From assembly GCA_903904635.1 (NCBI GenBank), contig CAIVDH010000104.1:1-6464 (forward strand): a DNA stretch of 6,464 bases. The letters run 5' to 3'. The position numbers and the translations under genes were made by a program. A model generated the notes under the pieces. The model ran no database searches. It had not been told where the DNA came from and saw only the letters and a list, made by a program, of their open reading frames with translations. The stretch is from an uncultured Burkholderiales bacterium. Lineage in GTDB: Bacteria; Pseudomonadota; Gammaproteobacteria; Burkholderiales; Burkholderiaceae_D. Of the stretch, positions 1 through 6,464 are shown one piece after another (position 1 is the first letter of the stretch; every line of letters starts with the position of its first letter).

Positions 1-1
1 A

Positions 2-2065
2 GTGGCCGGTATTCTGGGTGTGTGTCTGCTGGGATTGATTGCGGCTATTTTTGGTGGCACGCAACGATTGATTTCCGCGCCATGTGCACCTGCAGCAGCA
101 GTACTCTCTGCGCTCACCATACAGATGAGTCAACAAGGCTCTCAGCCGGCTGCCATATTACTGACGTTGTTTTTGGTCGCCTTGGTTAGCAGCGCGGTAC
201 AGATTATGTTTGGGCTATTACGTTTCGGCCAGTTGATACGCTATATGCCGTTTCCTGTCGTGAGCGGATATTTGTCTGGTGTGGGTCTGATTATCGTCGT
301 GAGCCAACTGCCCAAGTTACTGGGTGCGCCCAAGGGTAGCGACTGGTTCGCTGCACTCATGACCCCTGCAATCTGGCAGCCTGTCAGTTTGCTCATAGGC
401 GGCACTACCGCTGCGGTAATGCTGATTGCATCGCGTTTCCCAACGCGGGTGCCGGCAGTCATACAAGGCTTGGCTGCAGGCGGCGTGGTTTACTGGCTGC
501 TGGCGTTGACATCTTTCCCTGAATTGTCGTCGCTGGAAAATAATGACTTTGTCATCGGAGCGATCTCAGCTGGCACGGATAGCTTATGGAGCAATATCGT
601 CGCACCATGGCACAGCTTGCAGTCAGCAGATTTGCCACACTGGCAGCAGGTTGTGATTCCGGCGCTGACACTGTCTGTGTTGCTCTCTATTGATACATTA
701 AAAACCTGCCTGATACTCGATGCCATTAGTGGCTCACGACATAATTCGAATCGTGAACTGATAGGGCAGGGGCTGGGTAATTTGACTGCCACATTATTTG
801 GCGGCACGCCCGGAGCGGGCACAATGGGTGCTTCACTGGTGAATAAAGCCAGCGGTGGTATGACACGCATGTCGGGTGTTGCGCAGGGTGTCTGGTCATT
901 GCTGGCTTTTTTACTTCTTACCCCATTGCTAAGTTGGATACCGGTATCCGCACTGGCTGGATTGCTGATTGTGATCGGTGTGAAGATGATCGACTGGCAT
1001 TCACTGCAGTTAGCGCGTTCGCGCGCGACGATTTTGGATTTTGGTGTGATTGTGGCGGTGGTGGTCACAGCAAAAATGGTTAGTCTGATTGCTGCCTCTG
1101 GTTTGGGTGTGGCACTTGCCATACTGATGTTCATACGTGAACAAATTCACAGCACAACGATACGGAATCAGTCTTCAGGCAGCCTGTTATTTTCCAAGCG
1201 TGTCAGGCCGCTGGCTGAGCGCGAGGCGTTGATTGCGTTGGGTACAAAAAATATTATTTATGAATTGCAGGGCAGTTTGTTTTTTGGAACCACTGATCAG
1301 CTTTATTCATCGATAGAACCCAAGCTCAATACGGCACGCTATGTAGTGCTAGATTTTCATCGTGTGCAGTCGCTGGATATGACAGCGGCGCACATGATAG
1401 AACGCTTGCGCACGATGCTGGAAGAAAAAAAAGCGATGCTGATTTTGTCGCGCGTGCCTACGAATTTACCTAGTGGCCGTGATTTGCGCAATTACATTGA
1501 AGAGCTCGGCATTACACGCGGCGAGCATGCAGCTAAAATTTTTACTGATTTGAGTGATGCGCTTGAATGGATAGAAGATCAGACTCTGGAGGTGGCAGGC
1601 ATTACTGTCAACAGCAAAAATGATTTAACACTGGATAAATTTGAGCTGTTTGAAGACTTGCATTCAGCCACGCTGGTTGGCTTGCAGCGCTGCGCTCAGA
1701 AACGTTTTTATGGTGCGGGTGAAATTATTTTTACGGCCGGCACACCGGGCGATGCACTAATGTTGATTGCGCGCGGATTGGTACGTATTGATTTACCTTT
1801 ATCCGAAGGGCGCAAAACACATCTGGCTACGTTTAGTCGTGGGCAGTTTTTTGCCGAAATGTCTTTTCTTGATCATCATCCCCACTCTGCTGATGTGCAG
1901 GCAGTTGTTGATACCGAGCTGTTAATCATTCCGCGCTCAGATTTTAATGCGTTAGCCAAGCAAGACCCGTTAATGGCCATGCATGTGTTTTCATCTTTGG
2001 CACTGGCTATGGCTGAACGTATGCGACATACGAATCAGGAGCTGCGTGTTTTACAAGAATCTTAA
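2..2065 (+). CDS. SulP-family anion transporter with STAS and cNMP-binding-like domains (5' partial)
   Basis: This is a SulP/SLC26-type inner-membrane permease. The substrate cannot be read from the sequence; sulfate, bicarbonate and dicarboxylates are all known in the family. Residues are numbered from base 2. Hydrophobic segments fill residues 1-380. They include the family signatures MPFPVVSGYLSG (about 81-92) and GGTPGAGTMG (267-276, the half-helix near the anion site), followed by a long hydrophobic stretch ending in VGVKMIDW-like sequence. A STAS domain spans about 417-526, with LDMTAA at 458-463. A cyclic-nucleotide-binding fold spans about 550-680, with FAEMSFLD at 617-624. The open frame begins at GTG (base 2), but this aligns with the second membrane helix of relatives, so it is probably an internal Val and roughly 40-60 residues, including the first helix, are missing. 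In the cNMP domain Glu619 is kept, but the usual phosphate-binding Arg is His628. The amidase gene follows after 68 bases. Confidence 0.92.
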   Translation: MAGILGVCLLGLIAAIFGGTQRLISAPCAPAAAVLSALTIQMSQQGSQPAAILLTLFLVALVSSAVQIMFGLLRFGQLIRYMPFPVVSGYLSGVGLIIVVSQLPKLLGAPKGSDWFAALMTPAIWQPVSLLIGGTTAAVMLIASRFPTRVPAVIQGLAAGGVVYWLLALTSFPELSSLENNDFVIGAISAGTDSLWSNIVAPWHSLQSADLPHWQQVVIPALTLSVLLSIDTLKTCLILDAISGSRHNSNRELIGQGLGNLTATLFGGTPGAGTMGASLVNKASGGMTRMSGVAQGVWSLLAFLLLTPLLSWIPVSALAGLLIVIGVKMIDWHSLQLARSRATILDFGVIVAVVVTAKMVSLIAASGLGVALAILMFIREQIHSTTIRNQSSGSLLFSKRVRPLAEREALIALGTKNIIYELQGSLFFGTTDQLYSSIEPKLNTARYVVLDFHRVQSLDMTAAHMIERLRTMLEEKKAMLILSRVPTNLPSGRDLRNYIEELGITRGEHAAKIFTDLSDALEWIEDQTLEVAGITVNSKNDLTLDKFELFEDLHSATLVGLQRCAQKRFYGAGEIIFTAGTPGDALMLIARGLVRIDLPLSEGRKTHLATFSRGQFFAEMSFLDHHPHSADVQAVVDTELLIIPRSDFNALAKQDPLMAMHVFSSLALAMAERMRHTNQELRVLQES

Positions 2066-2070
2066 TGGTC

Positions 2071-2084
2071 GTGCATGACTGCAC
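2071..2084 (+). repeat. Small inverted repeat in the transporter-amidase gap
   Basis: GTGCA (2071-2075) and TGCAC (2080-2084) flank a TGAC loop six bases after the transporter stop codon. The five-pair stem has no T-tract, so it is not a convincing terminator. The rest of the gap is AT-rich and leads into the amidase ribosome site. Confidence 0.25.
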
Positions 2085-2133
2085 AACTGCAATTCATTAG
2101 AAAAATATCATCATAAAATAATAGAGACGAATT

Positions 2134-3432
2134 ATGCCTAAACCTTTACATCAGCAAACTGCCAGCGAGCTGGCCATGCAGTTATTACAGCTCGAAGTCA
2201 AAGCCGAGCAAATCGTCTTATCTTGTTTGGAACGTATTACCGAACGCGAGCCACATGTGCAGGCATGGAGCCATCTTGCAGCAGATGCAGCAATCGACAG
2301 AGCGCGTGAACTGGATCGCGGAGCGGTACAGGGTCTGCTGCATGGCCTGCCTGTGGGTGTGAAGGATTTGTTTGATACCTTTGATATGCCCACCACATAC
2401 GGCTCTCCGATTTATGAAAAAAATCAGCCGGCTGCAGATGCATCGGTCGTTGCACTGTGTCGCGAGCAGGGTGCGGTCATCATGGGTAAAACCGTTACGA
2501 CTGAATTCGCTACGTTTAATCCGGGTAAGACGCGCAATCCATGCGGGCTCACGCATACGCCTGGTGGTTCATCAAGCGGCTCTGCTGCTGCGGTGGCTGA
2601 TTGCATGGTGCCATTGGCATTTGCTTCGCAGACGGCTGCATCGGTGATCAGGCCTGCTGCTTTTTGCGGGATAGTTGGTTATAAGCCCAGCTTTGGTCGT
2701 ATTAATCGCGCTGGGGTAAAACCTTTGTCGGAGTCACTCGATACCTTGGGGTTTTTAGGCCGGTCCGTGGATGATGTTGCGCTGTTTGCGGCGGCTATCA
2801 CTAGCGAGCGTGATTTATTTCCTTTTGAATCACCCGCTGAACTCGATGATGTGCCGCGCATCGCGATGTGCCAGACGCATGAATGGTCGCATGCAGATGC
2901 GGATACGCAGGCAGCGATGCAGGAAGCAGAAAAAAAGCTTACGCAAAATGGCAAGTCACTATCGCATTTGGTGTTGCCAGAATTATTTGCAAAGCTGCTA
3001 CAGGCACAGACTGAAATCATGGGCTTTGATCTGGTGCGTTCGCTGGCGCATGAGTGGTGCAATCACGCAGATTTGATTAGTCCCGCATTAACGGCTGTGC
3101 TTGAGGCCGGTATGGAGATTTCACCGGAACGGCATCGTGCCAATCTCGCTTTGGCGCATCAGGCGCGCATGATGGTTGCCGATGCGTTTGGTGATGCTGA
3201 TGTGATACTCGCGCCCAGCACTATAGGCGCTGCACCGGATACGCTGGAGCAGACGGGCAATCCGGTTTTTTGCCGTGTGTGGACCTTGCTGGGTCTGCCT
3301 TGCGTACACATTCCTTTTTTTAAAGCACAAAATGGTATGCCAGTCGGTTTGCAGGTAGTGGGTCGCTATGGTGAAGACAAACAAGTACTGCGCGCGGCCA
3401 AGTGGCTGGCGTTTCAACTTATGCCAGGCTGA
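2134..3432 (+). CDS. Amidase-signature family hydrolase
   Basis: This 432-residue cytoplasmic protein belongs to the amidase signature (AS) family, whose members hydrolyse C-N amide bonds through a Ser-cisSer-Lys triad. Lys77 lies in GVKDLFDT, cis-Ser146 in PGGSSSGSAAA, and the nucleophile Ser170 in QTAASVIRPAAFCG. The spacings of 69 and 24 residues equal those of malonamidase E2 (62/131/155). The C-terminal WTLLGLPCVHIP and MPVGLQVVGRYGED segments are also typical. The oxyanion-hole stretch reads T-A-A-S where most relatives have T-G-G-S or T-A-G-S. The ATG at 2134 is preceded by a modest GAGA ribosome site (2124-2127, six bases away), and the N-terminus has the usual helical 'ASEL' start. 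It is not likely to be GatA: no gatB or gatC lies beside it and the protein is shorter. The substrate is unknown. Only 68 bases separate it from the transporter gene, and I see no good terminator between them, so co-transcription is plausible. Confidence 0.9.
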   Translation: MPKPLHQQTASELAMQLLQLEVKAEQIVLSCLERITEREPHVQAWSHLAADAAIDRARELDRGAVQGLLHGLPVGVKDLFDTFDMPTTYGSPIYEKNQPAADASVVALCREQGAVIMGKTVTTEFATFNPGKTRNPCGLTHTPGGSSSGSAAAVADCMVPLAFASQTAASVIRPAAFCGIVGYKPSFGRINRAGVKPLSESLDTLGFLGRSVDDVALFAAAITSERDLFPFESPAELDDVPRIAMCQTHEWSHADADTQAAMQEAEKKLTQNGKSLSHLVLPELFAKLLQAQTEIMGFDLVRSLAHEWCNHADLISPALTAVLEAGMEISPERHRANLALAHQARMMVADAFGDADVILAPSTIGAAPDTLEQTGNPVFCRVWTLLGLPCVHIPFFKAQNGMPVGLQVVGRYGEDKQVLRAAKWLAFQLMPG

Positions 3433-3449
3433 ACAAGTCATGCATAAGT
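3417..3449 (+). repeat. Inverted repeat overlapping the amidase stop codon
   Basis: ACTTATGC (3417-3424) and GCATAAGT (3442-3449) are perfect 8-base complements around a 17-base loop. The amidase stop codon (3430-3432) sits in the loop. No T-run follows, so a rho-independent terminator is not supported. It might protect the 3' end of the mRNA or be a chance match. Confidence 0.3.
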
Positions 3450-3521
3450 GTTGTTAAGTACTAGACGCGCCGCTGCCTTCAAAGTAGATTACAGGCTGAT
3501 CACTGTTGTGCGCGTATTGCT

Positions 3522-3538
3522 ATTTTAATTAATAAAAT
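3522..3538. promoter_or_regulatory. AT-rich imperfect palindrome upstream of trpB2
   Basis: ATTTTA (3522-3527) and TAAAAT (3533-3538) are complementary arms around ATTAA, 78 bases before the trpB2-type start. It is the most AT-rich spot in the 183-base gap between the amidase and trpB2. A poor sigma70-like pair, TTGTGC (3506-3511) and TTAATA (3529-3534) with 17 bases between, overlaps it. The element could be a promoter, an operator or both. Nothing in the sequence identifies a regulator. Confidence 0.3.
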
Positions 3539-3615
3539 GAAAATGGCTTTGTCGTAGCATCGGCTGAGATTGACTGCAGCATTCCAAAACCATAAAAATT
3601 ACGGAGCGTCCAGCA

Positions 3616-4986
3616 ATGTCGCAACAACTTAAATTCCTGCTTCCTGAAGAAAGTATTCCCCGTCGCTGGTACAACATTCAGGCTGATTTGCCTAAGCCGC
3701 TGCCGCCGCCACTGCATCCCGGCACCTTGCAACCTATCGGACCGGACGATCTCGCGCCGCTGTTCCCGATGGAGCTGATCATGCAAGAGGTCTCGACTGA
3801 ACGTGAGATCGATATACCTGAACCTGTGCGTGATATTTATCGCCTGTGGCGTCCGGCGCCGCTGTTTCGTGCGCGCGCGCTTGAAAAAGCATTGGGTACG
3901 CCAGCTAAAATTTATTACAAATATGAAGGTGTAAGCCCTGCCGGCAGTCACAAACCGAATACCGCTATTCCACAGGCTTTTTATAACAAGCAAGCTGGAG
4001 TTAAACGCCTGACGACTGAGACCGGTGCCGGACAGTGGGGCACTTCGCTGGCATTTGCGGGTTCCTTGTTTGATCTTGATGTCACCGTATTTCAGGTAAG
4101 GGTTTCTTATGATCAGAAACCGTATCGTCGCGCTGTGATGGAAACCTATGGTGCGCGCTGTGTGGCTTCGCCATCGAATGAAACCAGCTATGGCCGATCG
4201 GTATTAGAAAAGCGTGCTGATCATCCGGGCAGCTTGGGTATTGCGATCTCTGAAGCGGTCGAGATTGCCGCCACTAATGATGACACCAAATATGCGCTGG
4301 GTTCGGTGCTTAATCATGTGTTGATGCATCAGACGATTGTTGGTATCGAATCGATGGAACAGATGGCGATGGCGGATGATTATCCGGATGTGATTGTCGG
4401 CTGTACTGGTGGCGGTTCTAATTTTGCGGGTATTGCGTTTCCGTTTATTGGAGCCGGTTTGCGTGGTGGTGCTAAGCCGCGCATCGTTGCTGTTGAGCCG
4501 GCTGCTTGCCCATCACTCACACGGGGCAAGTATGCCTATGACTTTGGCGACACTGGCCATATGGCGCCACTGACCAAGATGCATACGCTGGGTTCTACGT
4601 TTACACCACCGGGCTTTCATGCCGGCGGCTTGCGCTATCACGGTATGGCACCGCTGGTGTCGCATCTGAAAGAGCTGGGGTTAATTGAAGCGGTTGCTTA
4701 TCATCAGACTGAATGCTTCGCTGCCGGTGTGTTGTTTGCCCGTCATGAAGGTATTGTGCCAGCGCCTGAAGCCAATCACGCTGTCAAAGGTGCGATAGAA
4801 GAAGCGCTGCGTTGCAAACGTGAAGGCAAGAGCGAAGTCATACTCTTTAATCTTTGCGGTCATGGTCATTTTGATATGGCGGCATACAGTGCTTATTTTG
4901 CCGGCACGCTGAAAGATGAGAAGTACAACGAAGAAGAACTGGCGATGGCGCTGGCTGGGTTGCCTAGTGTGCCTGAAGCTGCTTGA
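3616..4986 (+). CDS. trpB2: TrpB2-type tryptophan synthase beta chain (PLP-dependent)
   Basis: This 456-residue fold-type II PLP enzyme belongs to the TrpB2 (TrpB-related) branch. Its expected reaction joins indole with serine or a serine derivative to give tryptophan. The cofactor lysine is Lys113 in AGSHKPNT. The catalytic glutamate is Glu135 in TETGAGQWG, and the phosphate-binding loop is GGGSN at 265-269. Branch markers are the long N-terminal extension with IPRRWYNIQADLP, the segment VSYDQKPYRRAVMETYGA, and the C-terminal CGHGHFDM loop. Cys414 stands where TrpB1 has the Ser that contacts the pyridine nitrogen of PLP. The ATG at 3616 has a good GGAG site (3603-3606, nine bases away). No trpA is adjacent, as expected for TrpB2, which often works without a tight alpha partner. 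Its role may be indole salvage or tryptophan supply. A strong terminator follows 18 bases after the stop. The family call is firm; the physiological role is inference. Confidence 0.92.
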   Translation: MSQQLKFLLPEESIPRRWYNIQADLPKPLPPPLHPGTLQPIGPDDLAPLFPMELIMQEVSTEREIDIPEPVRDIYRLWRPAPLFRARALEKALGTPAKIYYKYEGVSPAGSHKPNTAIPQAFYNKQAGVKRLTTETGAGQWGTSLAFAGSLFDLDVTVFQVRVSYDQKPYRRAVMETYGARCVASPSNETSYGRSVLEKRADHPGSLGIAISEAVEIAATNDDTKYALGSVLNHVLMHQTIVGIESMEQMAMADDYPDVIVGCTGGGSNFAGIAFPFIGAGLRGGAKPRIVAVEPAACPSLTRGKYAYDFGDTGHMAPLTKMHTLGSTFTPPGFHAGGLRYHGMAPLVSHLKELGLIEAVAYHQTECFAAGVLFARHEGIVPAPEANHAVKGAIEEALRCKREGKSEVILFNLCGHGHFDMAAYSAYFAGTLKDEKYNEEELAMALAGLPSVPEAA

Positions 4987-5004
4987 TTTATAATAGTTTG
5001 ATAC

Positions 5005-5032
5005 AAAACCCGGCTGATGCCGGGTTTTTTTT
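5005..5032 (+). terminator. Rho-independent terminator after trpB2
   Basis: AAAACCCGGC (5005-5014) pairs perfectly with GCCGGGTTTT (5019-5028) around a TGAT loop, and the T-run continues to 5032 for eight Ts in all. The GC core sits directly against the T-tract and the element starts 18 bases after the trpB2 stop codon. It separates the trpB2 transcript from the efflux gene. The A-run on the left arm is short, so termination from the other strand is less likely. Confidence 0.92.
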
Positions 5033-5188
5033 AGTTAAGATTTATATCTTTTTGTTGAAATCAATTCACTCTATTCTACTTGTAAGCACTCTGTCAGGCT
5101 GCACTCAGTAGCCTGACAGCTTTAAAGATTAATCTCAGTAGCTGTATCCGGTTTACTTTGCCAGATTGCATTACGTTGAGAGAACGCT
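5033..5188 (+). promoter_or_regulatory. Leader/promoter region of the CzcC-like gene
   Basis: After the terminator, 156 bases carry no gene. The region begins AT-rich and must contain the promoter if the efflux gene forms its own unit. The best -35 candidate is TTGAAA (5055-5060), with a weak TACTTG (5077-5082) sixteen bases on, so I do not call a promoter with confidence. The inverted repeat at 5091-5119 is followed at once by two overlapping palindromes, CTTTAAAG (5120-5127) and AGATTAATCT (5126-5135). Confidence 0.35.
5091..5119. repeat. Perfect 10-bp inverted repeat upstream of the efflux gene
   Basis: CTGTCAGGCT (5091-5100) and AGCCTGACAG (5110-5119) are exact complements with a nine-base spacer. 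A G-T and a C-G pair (5101/5109 and 5102/5108) could extend the stem to twelve pairs with a five-base loop. No T-tract follows, which argues against a terminator. It lies 69 bases before the TTG start of the CzcC-like gene and may be an operator or a 5'-leader hairpin. Confidence 0.55.
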
Positions 5189-5191
5189 TTG
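5178..5191 (+). promoter_or_regulatory. Ribosome binding site and TTG start of the CzcC-like gene
   Basis: GAGAG (5178-5182) lies six bases before a TTG codon at 5189-5191. The same frame has a TGA stop at 5177-5179, so no earlier start is possible. The next candidate, ATG at 5267, would remove most of the signal peptide. The TTG is therefore the best start. Confidence 0.75.
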
Positions 5192-6464
5192 AAAAGCAGC
5201 CGTGTTTCATTTCCCATTTTTTTGTCTGCGACTTTGCTCACACTGGCATCAGTAGCCATACTAGCGATGCCGTGCGCTTATGCACAACAAAGCTGGTCTT
5301 TGTCGCTGGAACAGACATTGACTATTGCACGTGAGCGTAATTACGATTTAAAACTAGCGCGTAGTGCAATCAGATTTGCCCAAGCAAATATTGAGATTGC
5401 CGGTGCGCCACCCAATCCCATACTCACCACGCAGGCCGCTAATATCAACCCTTCCGGTATGGGAGGTGGATCATTAGCCAATAAAACGATCGATACCACC
5501 ATCAGAGTGGATCAGCTTATCGAACGGGGTGACAAGCGTGAACTGCGTACCGAAAATGCACGCAAGCTTGAAATGGCCACGCGTGCTGACAGTATTAATT
5601 TGCTGCATCAATTGGAGCGTGTCGTTACAGAAGCCTATGTCGATGTGATGGCGGCGCAGGAACGTCTTTCTGCGGCGCGTGACGCTGAAAAATTATTGGA
5701 CGCGATATTGGCCGCAGCACAAAAGCGTAAGGACGCGGGCGATATTTCCGGCACCGATGTCGAGCGTATAAAAGTGGATGCCTTACGTATTAAAAATGAG
5801 CTGGCTGCTGCCAAAGGCGAACTGGTTCGTACCCGTAATACGATAGGCGTGTTGTTAGGTGAAGCTGATCGCGCAAGCATGTTGGACGCAACTGACCCAT
5901 GGCCTGCATTGGAATTGGCAGATAGCTACGATCAGATCATGCCGGAACAAATCATTGATGCACGAGCGGATGTGCGTGCTGCCGCTGCGCGTTTGGAAGC
6001 CGCTAAAACCGGCAGTAAATTTGCGCAGTCGTTGCGTACGCGTGACGTTACTGTTGGGATGCAGTATGAGCATTATCCGCAATCGGCTGTCAGTAGTAGC
6101 GGGGGTGCCAGTAGCTATGGTGTATCGGTGCAAATTCCGCTTTTTGTGCGCTACTACTACGGCGGTGAAATTCGAGCTGCTGAGGCAAATCTTGATAATG
6201 CCAACGATACGCTGTCCAAAATACGCGACGCAGCAGTGAGTGAAATTTTGCGTACCAAATCAGCGCTTCAAAATGCTGCCGAGCGCGTCAGGCGCAATCG
6301 TGATGCGCTAATGCCATCCGCTGAAAAAGCGGCAAACGCCGCAGAGTTTGCGTATCTAAATGGCGCAGCCGGTGTGATGGATGTGCTTGATGCGCGTCGT
6401 ACGTTACGCATTACCCGTCTTGATGCACTTGCCGCCTTAGTTGATTACAGCAAGTCTCTTGCAC
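5189..6464 (+). CDS. CzcC/TolC-family outer-membrane efflux protein (3' partial)
   Basis: This is the outer-membrane channel of a tripartite efflux system. The frame is open from the TTG at 5189 to the window edge, giving 425 residues; the CzcC type is usually only a little longer, so perhaps 10-30 residues are missing. Residues 1-32 form a Sec signal peptide with a KSSR start, a hydrophobic core and AYA before Gln33. The Cys in AMPCAYA follows Pro and does not fit a lipobox. Two outer-membrane efflux repeats follow. The first runs about 35-230 and contains VDQLIERGDKRELR, close to the CzcC/CusC 'E-GGKR' motif. The second starts near RADVRAAAARLEAAK and ends in DVLDARRTLR (398 on), the usual C-terminal helix motif. 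Much of the chain is Ala-rich and helical. Heavy-metal export with CzcB and CzcA partners downstream is inferred from these motifs. The metal or drug exported cannot be read here. Confidence 0.9.
   Translation, partial: MKSSRVSFPIFLSATLLTLASVAILAMPCAYAQQSWSLSLEQTLTIARERNYDLKLARSAIRFAQANIEIAGAPPNPILTTQAANINPSGMGGGSLANKTIDTTIRVDQLIERGDKRELRTENARKLEMATRADSINLLHQLERVVTEAYVDVMAAQERLSAARDAEKLLDAILAAAQKRKDAGDISGTDVERIKVDALRIKNELAAAKGELVRTRNTIGVLLGEADRASMLDATDPWPALELADSYDQIMPEQIIDARADVRAAAARLEAAKTGSKFAQSLRTRDVTVGMQYEHYPQSAVSSSGGASSYGVSVQIPLFVRYYYGGEIRAAEANLDNANDTLSKIRDAAVSEILRTKSALQNAAERVRRNRDALMPSAEKAANAAEFAYLNGAAGVMDVLDARRTLRITRLDALAALVDYSKSLA

Noticed and set aside
490..1134. A 214-codon open frame on the minus strand inside the transporter gene
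   Set aside because: It is fully antisense to a clearly recognisable SulP membrane region and shows no recognisable domain. It is a by-product of the sense codon use.
1425..1432. Run of eight As in the transporter gene, and seven As at 2930-2936, as frameshift sites
   Set aside because: Both lie in frame within Glu/Lys codons and the proteins continue with normal family sequence. No stop or alternative product is indicated.
3537..3557. A six-codon frame (M-K-M-A-L-S) ahead of trpB2 as a possible attenuation leader peptide
   Set aside because: It has no Trp codon, no clear ribosome site and no terminator/antiterminator hairpin after it, so Trp attenuation is not supported.
3529..3993. A 154-codon minus-strand open frame across the trpB2 start
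   Set aside because: It overlaps the conserved N-terminal part and PLP-lysine region of trpB2 and resembles no family I know.
5252..5284. Lipoprotein signal at the Cys in AMPCAYA of the CzcC-like protein
   Set aside because: The Cys is preceded by Met-Pro, which does not fit the lipobox, and a good AYA signal peptidase I site follows three residues later.
5859..6239. Overlapping open frames on both strands inside the CzcC-like gene
   Set aside because: The CzcC-like frame is continuous through this stretch with family motifs on both sides. The other frames show no recognisable features.

Overview
The window is ordinary, densely coded bacterial chromosome with every gene on the + strand. G+C looks close to one half by eye. 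The gene set (a SulP anion transporter with a C-terminal cyclic-nucleotide-type domain, a TrpB2-type tryptophan synthase beta chain and a CzcC-like outer-membrane efflux protein with a Sec signal) points to a Gram-negative Pseudomonadota. A Betaproteobacterium of the Gallionella/Nitrosomonadales kind is my best guess, but this is inference from gene content and not from any marker gene.

Layout: (1) 2-2065, the 3' part of a SulP permease with STAS and cNMP-binding-like domains; its N-terminus lies left of the window. (2) 2134-3432, a complete amidase-signature hydrolase with an intact Lys77/Ser146/Ser170 triad, 68 bases downstream and possibly co-transcribed. (3) 3433-3615, a 183-base gap with an AT-rich imperfect palindrome. 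(4) 3616-4986, a complete stand-alone TrpB2-type PLP enzyme, closed by a strong intrinsic terminator at 5005-5032. (5) 5033-5188, a leader region with a perfect 10-bp inverted repeat and two short palindromes. (6) 5189-6464, a CzcC/TolC-type outer-membrane protein that starts at TTG with a clear signal peptide and runs off the right edge just before its expected C-terminus.

The four genes do not form a recognisable pathway. The terminator after trpB2 separates the first three genes from the efflux gene. The efflux gene probably opens a new transcription unit, and in this family the periplasmic adaptor and RND pump genes usually follow, here beyond the window. I found no RNA genes, mobile elements, CRISPR arrays or clear novel system. 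The points most worth a second look are residue-level departures in the ligand or active sites of the first three proteins and the repeat structure ahead of the efflux gene.
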